A DNA stretch of 51,595 nucleotides from Streptomyces sp. RB17 (GTDB lineage Bacteria > Actinomycetota > Actinomycetes > Streptomycetales > Streptomycetaceae), in NCBI RefSeq assembly GCF_009604455.1, contig NZ_WEGL01000019.1:1-51595 (forward strand). Reading direction: 5' to 3'. A program made the position numbers and the translations under genes. Shown here one piece after another: positions 35,403 through 44,653 of the stretch. The notes under the pieces were generated by a model that had not been told where the DNA came from, did not search any database, and was given only the letters and a program-made list of their open reading frames with translations. Positions within the stretch are counted from its first letter, which is position 1. Each line of letters starts with the position of its first letter.

Positions 35403-38400
35403 TTAATGCGATTGAGTGTGCTCCGTGTGCCCCTCCGCCGGCACGCCCACGTTCGAGAAGATGTCCGACGCCTGCTGCCTCATGAGTTCTGCGGCAGCGC
35501 TGTCGGTCTTGTGCAGTGCGTGGGCGAGTGCAAGGAGGGCGCGGGCCTCCCCCAGTCGGTGGCCGGTCTCGCGGTGGATGGACAGGGCATCGTGGCCGAG
35601 GGCGACGGCTGTGGAGTGCGCAGCCTCGGACGCCGTGGCCCGGCACAGCGCCGTGAGCGCTTGACCCTCCACCACCCGGAAGCCGTACTCACGGGCCAGG
35701 CGCAACGCCTCCTCGGCTCGGCGGCGGGCGTCTTTGTGGCGGCCGAAGTGCTGGTGAGTGAGGGCGAGCCCCAGGAGACTGTCCGCCGCGGCGCGCCGGA
35801 AGCGTGCCTCGTGGGCCAGGGCGAGAGCCTGGCGGTCGGTCTGAAGTGCCTGGTCTTCGTGGGCCAGTTGGCGGTGGGCGGCGGCGATCGTGTTGAGGAT
35901 GGCCGCCTGGATCCAGCGCCGTCCCGGGGCCTGAACCATGGCCAGGGCGCGCTCGGCCCGTTTCAGGGCCTCGTCCGGGTGGCCGCACTCGATGTCGATC
36001 TTCGCGAGGGCGTCGAGCATCATCGCGTGGCCGTCGCGGTAACCGGCCCTCTTCTCATCGGCCAGCTCGGGACCGAGGAGGTCACGCGCGTCGGTGAAGC
36101 GGCCGAGTTCCCAGTACACCCAGCCCAGAATCTGCAGCGCCAGGCCGTCGTCCCACCCGCTGCTCCCCTCTACGCGGCCGAGGGTCCCCTCGATATGACC
36201 GGCGGCTTCGTGCAGTCGGCCCAGATCCCGGCAGGCCATACCGAGACCGATCGCCCCATACCCTACGAAGTAACGGTTCCCGGTCTCGCGGAAGCGGCGC
36301 AGGCCGGCGGTGAAATGCTCGTACGCGCTGTCGAGGCGCGCCATGCTCCAGTCCACGAAAGCCCGGACCCCGTATGCCGCCGCCTCGCCGGTCGCCCAGC
36401 CGAGTTTCCGGCTGATGTCCAGCACGCGCACGTGGTGATCCATCGCCTGCCTGGCATCCGCTCGTTCCCACAGGATGATGCCGAGGACGAAATGCATGGC
36501 GGCCTGACCGTACCGGTCGCCCTCGGCCGTGGCCGCTTCCAGTGCCGTCTGCGTGGTGGACTGCCAGGTTGCCCGGGGCAGATAGAGCCAGAAGTGGCCG
36601 AACAGAGAGTTGGCGAGGTGCCAGGCGACGGGGCGCGGGCCGTGCTGGCCGGCGTAGGTGATGACGGCGAGAAGGTTCGTCCGCTCGGCCTCCAGCCACT
36701 CGGCGCCGTCGGACGGAAGCTTCGGAAGGTCGTAGGCGGCGAGGGCGGCGGGCAGGTCCGGGAAGATCCAGGTTCCCGCGGCGGCACGGGCGGCGTTGAC
36801 GTACCAGATCAGGATCCGTTTCAGCGCGGCGTCACGATCCGCGGCCGCCTCTTCCACCTGCACCCGCTCCCGCGCGTACTCATGAAGGAGATCATGGAAG
36901 CGGTAACGGCCCACCGCCACGGGCTCGATCAGGTGCGCGGCGGCCAAGGCGCTGAGCAGACGGCGCGCCTGTGGCAGCGGTGCGTCCAGGAGGGCGGCGG
37001 CGATTTCGGCGGTGAACTCCGGTCCGGGGAACAGACCGAGTAGGCAGAACAGCCGGCGCGCGGGTGGAACCAGCACTCGGTACGACGCCGAAAAAGCTGT
37101 CTTCAAAGGAGAGTTGGGCTCACCGTCCGGCACCAGGGCCGCCAGTCGACCGCCCTCGGACATCTCGCCCACCAGATCGGCCAGCCGTAGACCGGGATCG
37201 CCCGCCAGCCGGGCCGCGGCCACGCGCAGCGCCAGCGGAAGGCTGCCGCACAGTCGGATCAGTTCGTCGACGGCGTGGGGTTCGGCGGACAGGCGGTCCG
37301 GGCCGAGTGCCTCGCCGAGCAGCGCGCGGGCGTCGGCCGGCTGGAGGAGGTCCAGCGGCAGAGCGTGTGCTCCGTCGCGGGCCACGAGGTCGCCGAGCCG
37401 GTTGCGGCTGGTGACGACGACACAGCAGGACGGGGTGCCGGGGAGCAGTGGACGGACCTGCTCCGCCGAGGCCGCGTTGTCCAGCAGGACCAGCAGGCGT
37501 CGGCCGGCCAGCAGGGTCCGGTACGTGCGTGCCTGCGTTTCTTCGTCTGCGGGGATCTCCGACGCCGCCAGCCCCAGGCTCCGCAGCAAGAGCTCAAGTG
37601 CTTCGCCGGCCTTGAGCGGTGGCCGGTCGTGGTCGAACCCGTGCAGGTTGACGTACAACTGGCCGTCCGGGAAACGATTCCGCACCTGATGTGCCCAGTG
37701 CACCGCCAGCGCGGTCTTGCCGATGCCGGCGGCGCCGCCGATGGCCGAGATGACCACCGTGTTCGCCGACCCCTGACCCTGCTCCGTCGGAAGCAACGCA
37801 TGCAGTCTGGCGAGTTCGCCGGTACGGCCGGCGAATCCCGCCGCATCGTGCGGCAACTCGGCCGGCGCCAGCGGAGCGTTGTCGCGCGGTGGGTGAGTGC
37901 TCCGACCTGGTGACCCCGATGGCGCCGGCGCGTCTGCTGCCGGACCATCACGGAGCAGGAGTTCTGAGCGTGTCTGCCGGGGCGGGGCCGTTCGGCCGAG
38001 GAGACTTGCGTCATCCTGGCGCAGCACCGCCTCGTGTACCCGGCGGAGTTCCTCACCGGGATCGACGCCGAGCTCGTCGCGGAGGCGTACGCGCATGTCC
38101 TCGTAGGCGTTCAGCGCGTCCGCCTGACGTTCGCAGCCGTACAGAGCCCGCATGCGCAACGCCACCAGTGACTCGTCGTACCGCTCCGGCGCGGACTGTG
38201 CGGCGAGGTCGTCCATGGCATCGCCGAACCGGCCGAGCAGAACAAGGCATTCGAGCCGGGCCAGCCGGAGCGTCCGCCGGCGTTCCCGCAGCCGCTCCCG
38301 CTCGGCCTGTGCAAACGGCCCCGGCAGGTTGGCCAAGGGCTCGCCCTGGAACAGCAGGAGTGCCGCGGACAACTGGTCCGTTGCGGTGGCCAGGTCGCCG

Positions 38401-38804
38401 GACGCTTTGGTGCGAAGTGCCTCATCGCCCCGCTCGGTCAGGTCCGCCACATCAAGCCGGGCGTCGTCAGCGACGAAGCGGTACCAGCCCTTGCCGCTGC
38501 GGATCACCGACTCCGTGTGGCGGGTGCCTTCGGCATCCAGTGCCCTGCGCAGCGGGTTGACGTGACTGGCCAGCACCTTGTGGCCGGAGGCAGGTGGCTC
38601 CGAAGCCCACACCGAATCGAGCAGTTGCTCATGGCTCACCACAGCTCCCTGACGGAGCAGCAACGCGGCCAGAACAGCCTGTCGCTTTACGGGCCCCAGA
38701 TCCAGAAGCGTTCCGCCCCGCCAGGCACGCAACCGTCCGAGCACCTCGATCCGAAGCAGATGAGGAGTTCCCCCGTTCACCGCGAAGCCTCCGCTCCCGT
38801 ACAT
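35403..38804 (-). CDS. AfsR-like SARP regulator with NB-ARC and TPR domains
   Basis: This 1133-aa protein starts with a winged-helix OmpR-like DNA-binding domain (about 15-110: LLRIEVLGRLRAWRGG, KVLASHVNPLRRALD), then the BTAD helical domain (115-265), a linker, an NB-ARC ATPase with P-loop GGAAGIGKT at 356-364 and LLVLLDNAASAEQVRPLLPG, and a C-terminal TPR array (about 700-1110). This is the AfsR layout, an ATP-dependent activator of secondary metabolism. AfsR itself is a little shorter. The start at 38804 (ATG, weak RBS) precedes the DNA-binding domain by few residues. It diverges from the small gene at 38890, 85 bases away. No biosynthetic cluster is obvious in the window, so its target is unknown. 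Confidence 0.9.
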   Translation of the reverse strand: MYGSGGFAVNGGTPHLLRIEVLGRLRAWRGGTLLDLGPVKRQAVLAALLLRQGAVVSHEQLLDSVWASEPPASGHKVLASHVNPLRRALDAEGTRHTESVIRSGKGWYRFVADDARLDVADLTERGDEALRTKASGDLATATDQLSAALLLFQGEPLANLPGPFAQAERERLRERRRTLRLARLECLVLLGRFGDAMDDLAAQSAPERYDESLVALRMRALYGCERQADALNAYEDMRVRLRDELGVDPGEELRRVHEAVLRQDDASLLGRTAPPRQTRSELLLRDGPAADAPAPSGSPGRSTHPPRDNAPLAPAELPHDAAGFAGRTGELARLHALLPTEQGQGSANTVVISAIGGAAGIGKTALAVHWAHQVRNRFPDGQLYVNLHGFDHDRPPLKAGEALELLLRSLGLAASEIPADEETQARTYRTLLAGRRLLVLLDNAASAEQVRPLLPGTPSCCVVVTSRNRLGDLVARDGAHALPLDLLQPADARALLGEALGPDRLSAEPHAVDELIRLCGSLPLALRVAAARLAGDPGLRLADLVGEMSEGGRLAALVPDGEPNSPLKTAFSASYRVLVPPARRLFCLLGLFPGPEFTAEIAAALLDAPLPQARRLLSALAAAHLIEPVAVGRYRFHDLLHEYARERVQVEEAAADRDAALKRILIWYVNAARAAAGTWIFPDLPAALAAYDLPKLPSDGAEWLEAERTNLLAVITYAGQHGPRPVAWHLANSLFGHFWLYLPRATWQSTTQTALEAATAEGDRYGQAAMHFVLGIILWERADARQAMDHHVRVLDISRKLGWATGEAAAYGVRAFVDWSMARLDSAYEHFTAGLRRFRETGNRYFVGYGAIGLGMACRDLGRLHEAAGHIEGTLGRVEGSSGWDDGLALQILGWVYWELGRFTDARDLLGPELADEKRAGYRDGHAMMLDALAKIDIECGHPDEALKRAERALAMVQAPGRRWIQAAILNTIAAAHRQLAHEDQALQTDRQALALAHEARFRRAAADSLLGLALTHQHFGRHKDARRRAEEALRLAREYGFRVVEGQALTALCRATASEAAHSTAVALGHDALSIHRETGHRLGEARALLALAHALHKTDSAAAELMRQQASDIFSNVGVPAEGHTEHTQSH

Positions 38805-38889
38805 CACCGGAATTTCATCAGCATTGCAGCACCCCAGGCCATGGTGGCGGACACGACATCGCACAACTCGCACAACTGAAGGGGAACCA

Positions 38890-39273
38890 GTGACCGAAGT
38901 GGAGTCGGTGGCCACAGCGTTGGCTATAGGGGTGGCAGACGGACTCACGGACTTCGCGCGCGGAGCCGTCCACGATCTGCACGCCGTGCTCAAGGAGTCG
39001 GTCCGCCGACGGTTGGCCGAGGGCGGTGGCAACAGGAGGGAGGGCGACTACGGCGTACGGGTACTTGCCGCATACGAGACGGACCCCGACGTGTGGTGGA
39101 CCCGGCTGCTGCAGGTCCTGACGGGCTCCGGGGTGGACACGGACGAGGAGATCCTTGCGGCGGCCCGCGCCGTGCTGCGCGCGGAGCGCCGGACGAGCCA
39201 CATCACCGTGGACGTTCCCGGCGCCCCAGGGGCCCTGGTCAGGGAAAGCACCTGCCAGGGGCCGATGTCCTGA
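38890..39273 (+). CDS. small protein of the RHIM-tailed type
   Basis: This 127-aa protein has an N-terminal helical module (VATALAIGVADGLTDFARGA, then VHDLHAVLKESVRRRL), a second helical segment (YETDPDVWWTRLLQVLTGSG) and a short tail VDVPGAPGALV. This order matches small actinobacterial proteins found with STAND-type ATPases, which usually end in an amyloid RHIM-like motif around VQVGxGN. Here that motif is degenerate or lost. GTG at 38890 follows AAGGGGAACCA. It is divergent from the NB-ARC/TPR regulator, which fits a functional pair. The family assignment is from memory of sequence pattern and is moderate. Confidence 0.6.
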   Translation: MTEVESVATALAIGVADGLTDFARGAVHDLHAVLKESVRRRLAEGGGNRREGDYGVRVLAAYETDPDVWWTRLLQVLTGSGVDTDEEILAAARAVLRAERRTSHITVDVPGAPGALVRESTCQGPMS

Positions 39274-39497
39274 TCACGGCGGTGGTGATCCCTTGGTGCG
39301 CCCACGCCGCCCTGACCACGCTCGGTACCACTGGACGTGCGTCGATCCGGACATGCAGTTCCGACCGGCGGGGACGTCGGGTGCGTCCGCGACCGGCGTG
39401 CCCGCCGACCGAACGGTCGGGGCTGAGGTCGGCGGCCGAAGCGTTCGGGGTGCGCCGCATACGCCTGGGCGAGGGTGAGCGCACTGCAACCGCCGCC

Positions 39498-40316
39498 TCA
39501 GCTGCCTACAGTGACGTCCGGCCGCGCCCCGAACGCCCGCCTGCAGCGCGGGTGGGAGATCGGCCACGCTGCGGCGTCCTCCACACTGCGCAACGTGCCA
39601 TTCGGCTTGTCGGTGTCCTGGTGACTCGCCCAGCCACAGTCGGCGCCATCGCACACCTCCATCCACTGCACACCCGCCTCGCGAGCCCGGTTGAGGGTGC
39701 CCGCGTTGCAGGCGACCGCGCTTTTGGCGAGGGTTGCCGACTCCGCCCACGCCTGCACCGGCATCCGCGCCCCGTTGCGGTAGATGACGTACGTGAGCTG
39801 GTGTTCGGCGGCCAGCCGGTCAGCGAGGGCCTTCGCCACCTGCAGGGCGGTGGTGTGGTCGGCGGCCAGCAACGGCACCGCACGGCGTGCGGCCTCCCGC
39901 ACGGCGCGGCCGAACGCGGCGGCCATGCGCTGCTCCTCCTCGGAGCGGCGCAGGAAGTCGGCGTAGGAGTCGGAGGCCAACGCCTGCAGGGCCTCGCGGT
40001 GGATCAGCGTCCACGAGAAGTGCCCGCCCAGCGCCTCGGCCGCCGCCCTGGCGCCCTCCTCGTACAGGTGGGGCAGCTGCCGGGCCACGAACGCCCGCGC
40101 CTCGGTGTCGACGCGCTGCCGGAAGTCGACGATGGCGGCCTGGAACTGGGCGAGACGGTCGGCGACCTTCCGGGAGCGCCCGTTGTCGCCGATCGCGGCG
40201 ATCACGGCCGCCTACTGGTCGGCGAGGCGCTGCCACGCGTCCTCCAGCACCGCGGCGACCCTGGCCGCCACAACGGCCGGGTCGCCGGGCGTCAGCGGCC
40301 CGAACTCGTGGGCCAC
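39498..40316 (-). pseudogene. phage minor capsid/head protein with nonsense codon
   Basis: The minus strand reads VAHEFGPLTPGDPAVVAARV up to RLADQ, then TAG at 40212-40214, and resumes in the same frame as AAVIAAIGDNGRSRKVADRL. The second part continues to 39498 with YVIYRNGARMPVQAWAESAT, then VCDGADCGWASHQD and PISHPRCRRAFGARPD. The Cys/His end is typical of phage minor capsid (head-morphogenesis) proteins of actinophages. The length (about 270 codons) is near normal, so a CAG-to-TAG change probably killed it. No other phage genes are present. A single prophage gene remains. Confidence 0.7.
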
Positions 40317-40410
40317 TACCGCCACCAGTGGTGGCGTCGGCGGCGGGCGGACTCCCGCGGGGCGATGCCCAGGGTGTCTCCGCCGGCCGCATCGTCGGGG
40401 GCGGTCGAGA

Positions 40411-40684
40411 GAAGAACCGGGTCGAGCTGTGCTTCACCCCGACCTACGCGTCCTGAGCCAACCCGATCGAGGCCCACTTCGGACCACTGCGGCAGTTCAC
40501 CATCGCCAACTCCAACCACCGCAACCACACCGCGCAGACCCGAGCCCTCCACGCCTGCCTCCGCTGGCGCAACGCGAACACCCGCCACCCCGACGTGCCG
40601 GCCGCCCAACGTCGCGAACGCGCCCGTATCCGCAGGGAGAAGGGCATTCGCTGGGGCGGCCGAAGTCAGGCAGCCGCTGCCTGA
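40411..40684 (+). pseudogene. IS630-family transposase, C-terminal remnant
   Basis: The frame reads VELCFTPTYAS, then a TGA (usual Trp position), then ANPIEAHFGPLRQFTIANSN and ERARIRREKGIRWGGR, ending at 40684. This is the last third of the DDE domain of an IS630-like transposase with the final catalytic Glu in NPIE. The rest is missing. Confidence 0.7.
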
Positions 40685-40727
40685 AACTGCCCGCACTCCC
40701 CGGCGGCCACGCACTACGGTGGGATAC

Positions 40728-41510
40728 ATGTCCGAGCCCTCCGTGCGGGATTTCTACGACGAGTTGGCCCACGACTACCACCTGATGTTCCGGGACTGGG
40801 ACGCGAGCATGGCCTACCAGGCCGAGGTATTGGGCGGGCTCGTCCGCCAATCTCTCGGCGCGGGACCGCACACCGTCCTGGACTGCTCGTGCGGGATCGG
40901 CACCCAGGCCATCGGGCTGGCCCTGGCCGGGCACCAGGTCGTCGGCAGCGACCTGAGCCCGGTCGCCGCCGCGCGCGCCGCCGCCGAGGCGGCGGCCCGG
41001 GGCAGCCGGCTTCCGGCCGCTGCGGCTGACATGCGCCAACTGCCGTTCAAAGAGGCGTCATTCGACGTCGTCCTCTGCGCGGACAATTCGCTCCCGCACC
41101 TACTCTCCGGGCGAGATCTCCAGGCGGCACTCCTCGGCATGAGACGGGTGCTCCGAGACGACGGACTGTTGATGATCACTGTCCGGGCCTATGCCGAGAC
41201 GCGTCAGACCAGACCCACGGCGACACCTCCCCAGGTCTCGGAAACACGCGACGGCCAAGTGATCACCTTCCAGCTGTGGCACTGGCATGAAGACGGCGAG
41301 CGCTACGACCTGGAGCACTTCCAGCTCATCCCCGCGGAGAACACCTGGCAGGTCCGAGTGCGCCGGAGCACCTACTGGGCGCTGACGCCCTCGCAGCTGA
41401 CAGAGTTCGTGACTGAAGCCGGCTTCACCAACATCGCCTGGCACAGTCCGGCCTCCAGCGGGTACTACCAGCCCGTGCTCACCGCACAGCCCGCTCTCTC
41501 AGCGCAGTAG
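40728..41510 (+). CDS. class I SAM-dependent methyltransferase
   Basis: This 260-aa protein has a Rossmann SAM-binding core: motif I VLDCSCGIGTQAIGLALAG (residues 50-68), the acidic end of strand 2 (VVGSDLSP), motif II-like FDVVLCADNSLPHLL and GLLMITVRAY. The C-terminal half carries an insert (WHWHEDGERYDLEHFQL) used for substrate binding in small-molecule methyltransferases. The acceptor is unknown. The ATG at 40728 follows GGTGGG. It stands alone among phage and IS debris. Confidence 0.87.
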   Translation: MSEPSVRDFYDELAHDYHLMFRDWDASMAYQAEVLGGLVRQSLGAGPHTVLDCSCGIGTQAIGLALAGHQVVGSDLSPVAAARAAAEAAARGSRLPAAAADMRQLPFKEASFDVVLCADNSLPHLLSGRDLQAALLGMRRVLRDDGLLMITVRAYAETRQTRPTATPPQVSETRDGQVITFQLWHWHEDGERYDLEHFQLIPAENTWQVRVRRSTYWALTPSQLTEFVTEAGFTNIAWHSPASSGYYQPVLTAQPALSAQ

Positions 41511-41792
41511 CCCAGACATCGGTTCCGCCCTGCCCAACTTTCCGTTCATCCATGGCAAACCGGTGGAGGTTGCCGGTCACAGCACTAGCCAGTCGATGCC
41601 GTCCGCCTTGCCCCGACGGGCGCGTCAGTGGCGGCGCGGCCGGAACTCGACCGTCCGCTCGCGCGAGGCGTGTCCGGTCAGGACGACGTCGGGGATCGCC
41701 GGCGGGACCCTTGGGTCCGGGAACTCGCCCGGCATCGGTTTCGTGTCGGCGGGCTGGTCCAGGCCCGCCGGTGGAGGCGAGAATGGCCCTGA

Positions 41793-42271
41793 TTACTCGA
41801 TCAGCTTCCCGTAGTACTCCAGCCATTTGCCGTGATCGAAGGTGACGGAGGCGGCGATGCGGCCCCGGTGACCGTAGGCCGCAGCGAAACGGCGCTCCTC
41901 GACCGATCGATAGTGGGGCTGCAGGTTCACCATGTTGTGCGCCGCTGCCTCCGCACCGAAAACAGCGTTGCCCCAGTGCTCCATCGCCAGGAACTGGTAC
42001 TCGTAGAGCACATGCGGCGCACGCGCCACGTCCCCTGCCACGTAGATGCTGTCGGTGACCACACCGTTGATGTCGAAGGCGCGGCCACCGGCATCGCACC
42101 CGACACCCCAGAAACCGGCGCCAGCCCCGAGCCCCCCAGCCACTCCACGTTCCGGATCGACCCCAGCAAGGCCACCACCACATCGGCGTCGACAGTGGTT
42201 CCGTCGGACAGGTGCGCCCGCCGCACATTGATCCGCATGGGCAGACTCCTTCCGCTCTGCCTCCGCCCCAC
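41793..42271 (-). pseudogene. ferredoxin reductase C-terminal remnant
   Basis: Two minus-strand frames encode the C-terminal half of an FAD/NAD ferredoxin reductase. The first (42271 to about 42130) includes VDADVVVALLGSIRNVEWLG. The second (to 41793) includes GCDAGGRAFDINGVVTDSIY, FLAMEHWGNAVFGAEAAAHN and FDHGKWLEYYGKLIE. It is homologous to, but clearly diverged from, the reductase at 32704-34030. It is a second old copy rather than a recent duplicate. A frameshift lies near 42120. Confidence 0.8.
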
Positions 42272-42604
42272 GGCGACCCGGTCATGCAGCCTCGATCATG
42301 AAGCCCTGGGCCGGTTTCTCAAGCCTCCCGTCAGGCGACGGGGCCGGATGCCCCTCCCCTCGCCCCGGCCAGGCCATCGAATGAGCAGGTTCGATCCTGT
42401 TCGCTGCGCCGCTTCCTTCACGGTGACGCTTGTCAGCTGTGAGCGTGGGCGTAACCAGAAGGGGGTGCTGCATCGACGGTGTCGGCATCAGGGTGTGCCC
42501 TGGTCGTCACGCCTCAAAAAATACTCGTCCCGCCTTCCGGCGATCGCAAACCCGCCTCTGCGGCGAACTGGATGCATCCGTGGCTTCGAGCCCTCACTCC
42601 CGAG

Positions 42605-42665
42605 GCTGGGGCGATCTCCGGGCCGGTGAAGCCACCGATCACCAGGTCCCGCTCCGGCCGGCGTG
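42605..42665 (-). pseudogene. NAD-binding scrap of the same reductase
   Basis: The minus strand reads RRPERDLVIGGFTGPEIAPA, matching ARPERVLVIGGGFTGSEIAS in the reductase at 32704. One Gly of the Rossmann loop is lost. Sequence between this scrap and 42271 shows no clear reductase homology, so a large part was deleted or scrambled. Confidence 0.65.
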
Positions 42666-42761
42666 CAGAGGGAGCCGGCGGCGGGCAGCTCGCCCTGAGG
42701 AGCGACATCTGTTGGCGCTTGTGCCAGCCGGTCAACGGTTACCTTCGTCACTTCGACATTT

Positions 42762-42812
42762 CCATACGACGTATGGTAACAATGAAAGCGCGCTTCCATA
42801 CGACGTATGGAA
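42762..42812. promoter_or_regulatory. paired CCATACG-type operators, copy 2
   Basis: CCATACGACGTATGG (42762-42776) and TTCCATACGACGTATGGAA (42794-42812, a near-perfect palindrome) have the same 34-base spacing as at 34422. They lie 86 bases before the secreted-protein start at 42898. Confidence 0.85.
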
Positions 42813-42897
42813 CTGCTCGCTCGGACCACACCGGGCGTCTTACATCGCCTGGCAGAACCGCCGTTGGCACAGATCACCCCCTCGGGAAGGAAAGATC

Positions 42898-43311
42898 ATG
42901 AACAAGCTCGCGAAGCGCATCGCCCTCACTGCCTCCTCCGTCGCGGTCGCCGGTGCCGCGGTCCTCGGTGCCGGTAGCACCGCTTCGGCTGCGCCCCTTG
43001 CGTCCGCGCACGCCCAGCACCCCACCGACGGGGCCGTGGCCGCTGACTACAGCTGGGACCACGGTGTCGGCTACCTGCTCGAGCGGGGCTACTCCTGCGA
43101 CGAGACCCGCGGCTGGCACCAGGACCGCCACGGCAGCGATTCGACCCGGCACGACTGCGACGGGCTGTACTACCGCGGTGGTCACTTCTACCGCTGGGAG
43201 GGCGAGGGACACGGCTGGGCGTCCGACAGGTCCTACCGCCACGACGGGAACCGCTGCGAGCACGACGGCGGGGGCAGGCACCACCATGACCTGAGCCGCG
43301 ACGACCGGTGA
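42898..43311 (+). CDS. secreted Asp/His/Arg-rich protein B
   Basis: This 137-aa paralogue of the protein at 34567 has a Sec signal peptide (KLAKRIALTASSVAVAGAAV, cleavage after STASA). The mature part contains DYSWDHGVGYLLERGYSC and SDRSYRHDGNRCEHD. It has four Cys, against two in the other copy, and no tandem repeat. The ATG at 42898 follows GGAAGGAAAGATC, identical in layout to copy A. No family is recognised. The shared promoter palindromes suggest the same inducer. Confidence 0.78.
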   Translation: MNKLAKRIALTASSVAVAGAAVLGAGSTASAAPLASAHAQHPTDGAVAADYSWDHGVGYLLERGYSCDETRGWHQDRHGSDSTRHDCDGLYYRGGHFYRWEGEGHGWASDRSYRHDGNRCEHDGGGRHHHDLSRDDR

Positions 43312-43528
43312 GACGGGTATCGGCCATGTGCGCAAGCGGTTCCCCTCGGCCCCGTCCTTGCCGGCGGCGGGGATCCGTCTGCCGGCCGGGTGAGTGCAGC
43401 GTCACTCCTCAAGCGGTGCGCCCGTGCCGTCCGGCGCCCGCGCCCTGTTGTACCGCCTCCGCCCGCGCTGCCTCTTCGCCACAGGTCGGTGTGAGGCACC
43501 GCCGAGCCCTACCCAGGAGCGGAAGCCG

Positions 43529-43951
43529 ATGAAGAAGTCCTTGAAGGGCGTAGAACGGCGGGTTGCCGTGCAGCTGGTCGTCTCGCACGTCTCCTCGTTG
43601 CCCCTCTGCGTACGTCTGCGCTACGAGCCCGCTGATCCTTATGTCGTCCGTGCCGCCTTCTTCGTCGACTGCGACGAGCCGGTCGAATGGGTCCTGGGGC
43701 GGGATCTTCTGGCTGACGGTCTGGACGGTTCCGCAGGTTACGCGGACGTCCGGATCTGGCCGGCCGCGGGGCGGGGTGACGAGTCGATCTACATCGCCCT
43801 CGGTTCTTCCGGAGGCACCGCCTTGCTCGAGGTCCCCGTGCAGGACATCTCGTCCTTCCTTCAGGACACCCAGGCTCTGGTGCCACGGGGTACCGAGTCC
43901 GGACTCATCGACTGGGATGCCGAACTGGCACACCTCCTCCCCCGAGACTGA
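43529..43951 (+). CDS. SsgA-like sporulation/cell-division regulator 1
   Basis: This 140-aa protein has the SsgA/SALP pattern: PLCVRLRYEPADPYVVRAAF, EPVEWVLGRDLLADGL and DVRIWPA, with a C-terminal helix. SALPs are cytosolic actinomycete proteins that position septum and spore-wall machinery. Its length is typical. The start at 43529 (AGGAGCGGAAGCCG upstream) is chosen over earlier in-frame codons that add a low-complexity leader. A NIPSNAP gene follows 40 bases on, and a second SsgA-like gene lies beyond it. Confidence 0.9.
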   Translation: MKKSLKGVERRVAVQLVVSHVSSLPLCVRLRYEPADPYVVRAAFFVDCDEPVEWVLGRDLLADGLDGSAGYADVRIWPAAGRGDESIYIALGSSGGTALLEVPVQDISSFLQDTQALVPRGTESGLIDWDAELAHLLPRD

Positions 43952-43991
43952 CCGCCGACCATCCATGCTCAGAAGTAAAGGAACCACTGGC

Positions 43992-44321
43992 ATGTCCCAG
44001 TACCAGCTTCGCGTCTACACCCTGCGCAGCTCCGACGCGCTCTCCACCTACGAGAAAATCTGGGCCCAGCACATTCCCGGTATGGCCAAGCACCGGATCA
44101 CCACCCACGGCGTCTGGACGGTGCCCGCAGCGCCCGGAAACGAAACCCCCCAGCTCTACGCCCTCGTTTCCTACAGGGACACCGACGACGTGCGGGAACG
44201 ACTGGAGGCATACCTGTCGAGTCCTGAGTTCCGCGCGGACATGGAAGGCTTCGACATCAGCCAGATCGTCGGCCTCGACGAGACCCTCCTGACGCCCACC
44301 GTGGACTCTCCCTTGCGCTGA
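43992..44321 (+). CDS. NIPSNAP-family protein
   Basis: This 109-aa protein is of the NIPSNAP ferredoxin-like (dimeric alpha-beta barrel) family: YQLRVYTLRSSDALSTYEKI, HGVWTVPA and YALVSYRDTDDVRERLEAYL. Bacterial members have no settled role. Some sit near metabolic enzymes. The start is ATG at 43992, with AAGGAA upstream. It lies 40 bases after the first SsgA-like gene, so co-transcription is likely. Confidence 0.82.
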   Translation: MSQYQLRVYTLRSSDALSTYEKIWAQHIPGMAKHRITTHGVWTVPAAPGNETPQLYALVSYRDTDDVRERLEAYLSSPEFRADMEGFDISQIVGLDETLLTPTVDSPLR

Positions 44322-44653
44322 CGGTCGGCCTGCGACGAGTGACGCGGCCAGAAGGGCCGGTATCCGACGGCCCTGCGATTCTCCTCGGACTCGGACAGCG
44401 TGCCGTTCCGGTCCAAGGACGGCTCTGCCCTGCGTGACCGGGCCCCGGCAACCGCGGCCGGCGTCGAGGTGGGGACCGTGACGAGTCGGTTCACTACAAC
44501 CACGACCGGTACGGCGTCGATCGCTGAGACCAGGGGCGCCCTTTGTCCGGCAGCCACCGTTGGTCACGTCTCCGTCTGTGCAGCCTCTTGAATCCGACGA
44601 CAGCTCTTCCGATGGCCCTCCCCGGATGACTCGAAGCACCAGGAGTAAGACCA
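44322..44653. other. no recognisable gene
   Basis: Short frames here lack motifs or ribosome-binding sites. The stretch separates the NIPSNAP gene from the second SsgA-like gene and presumably contains the latter's promoter. Confidence 0.5.

Noticed and set aside
35340..37043. 567-codon plus-strand frame opposite the AfsR-like gene
   Set aside because: Antisense shadow. The TPR region on the minus strand explains the openness.
35403..38804. Pathway regulator of a biosynthetic gene cluster in this window
   Set aside because: An AfsR-like SARP often sits in such clusters, but no polyketide, peptide or terpene synthase gene is present within reach.
39093..40727. Long N-terminal extension of the methyltransferase frame
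   Set aside because: The upstream part is compositionally odd, and overlaps the phage fragment and the small gene at 38890. The ATG at 40728 has a ribosome-binding site and a normal family start.
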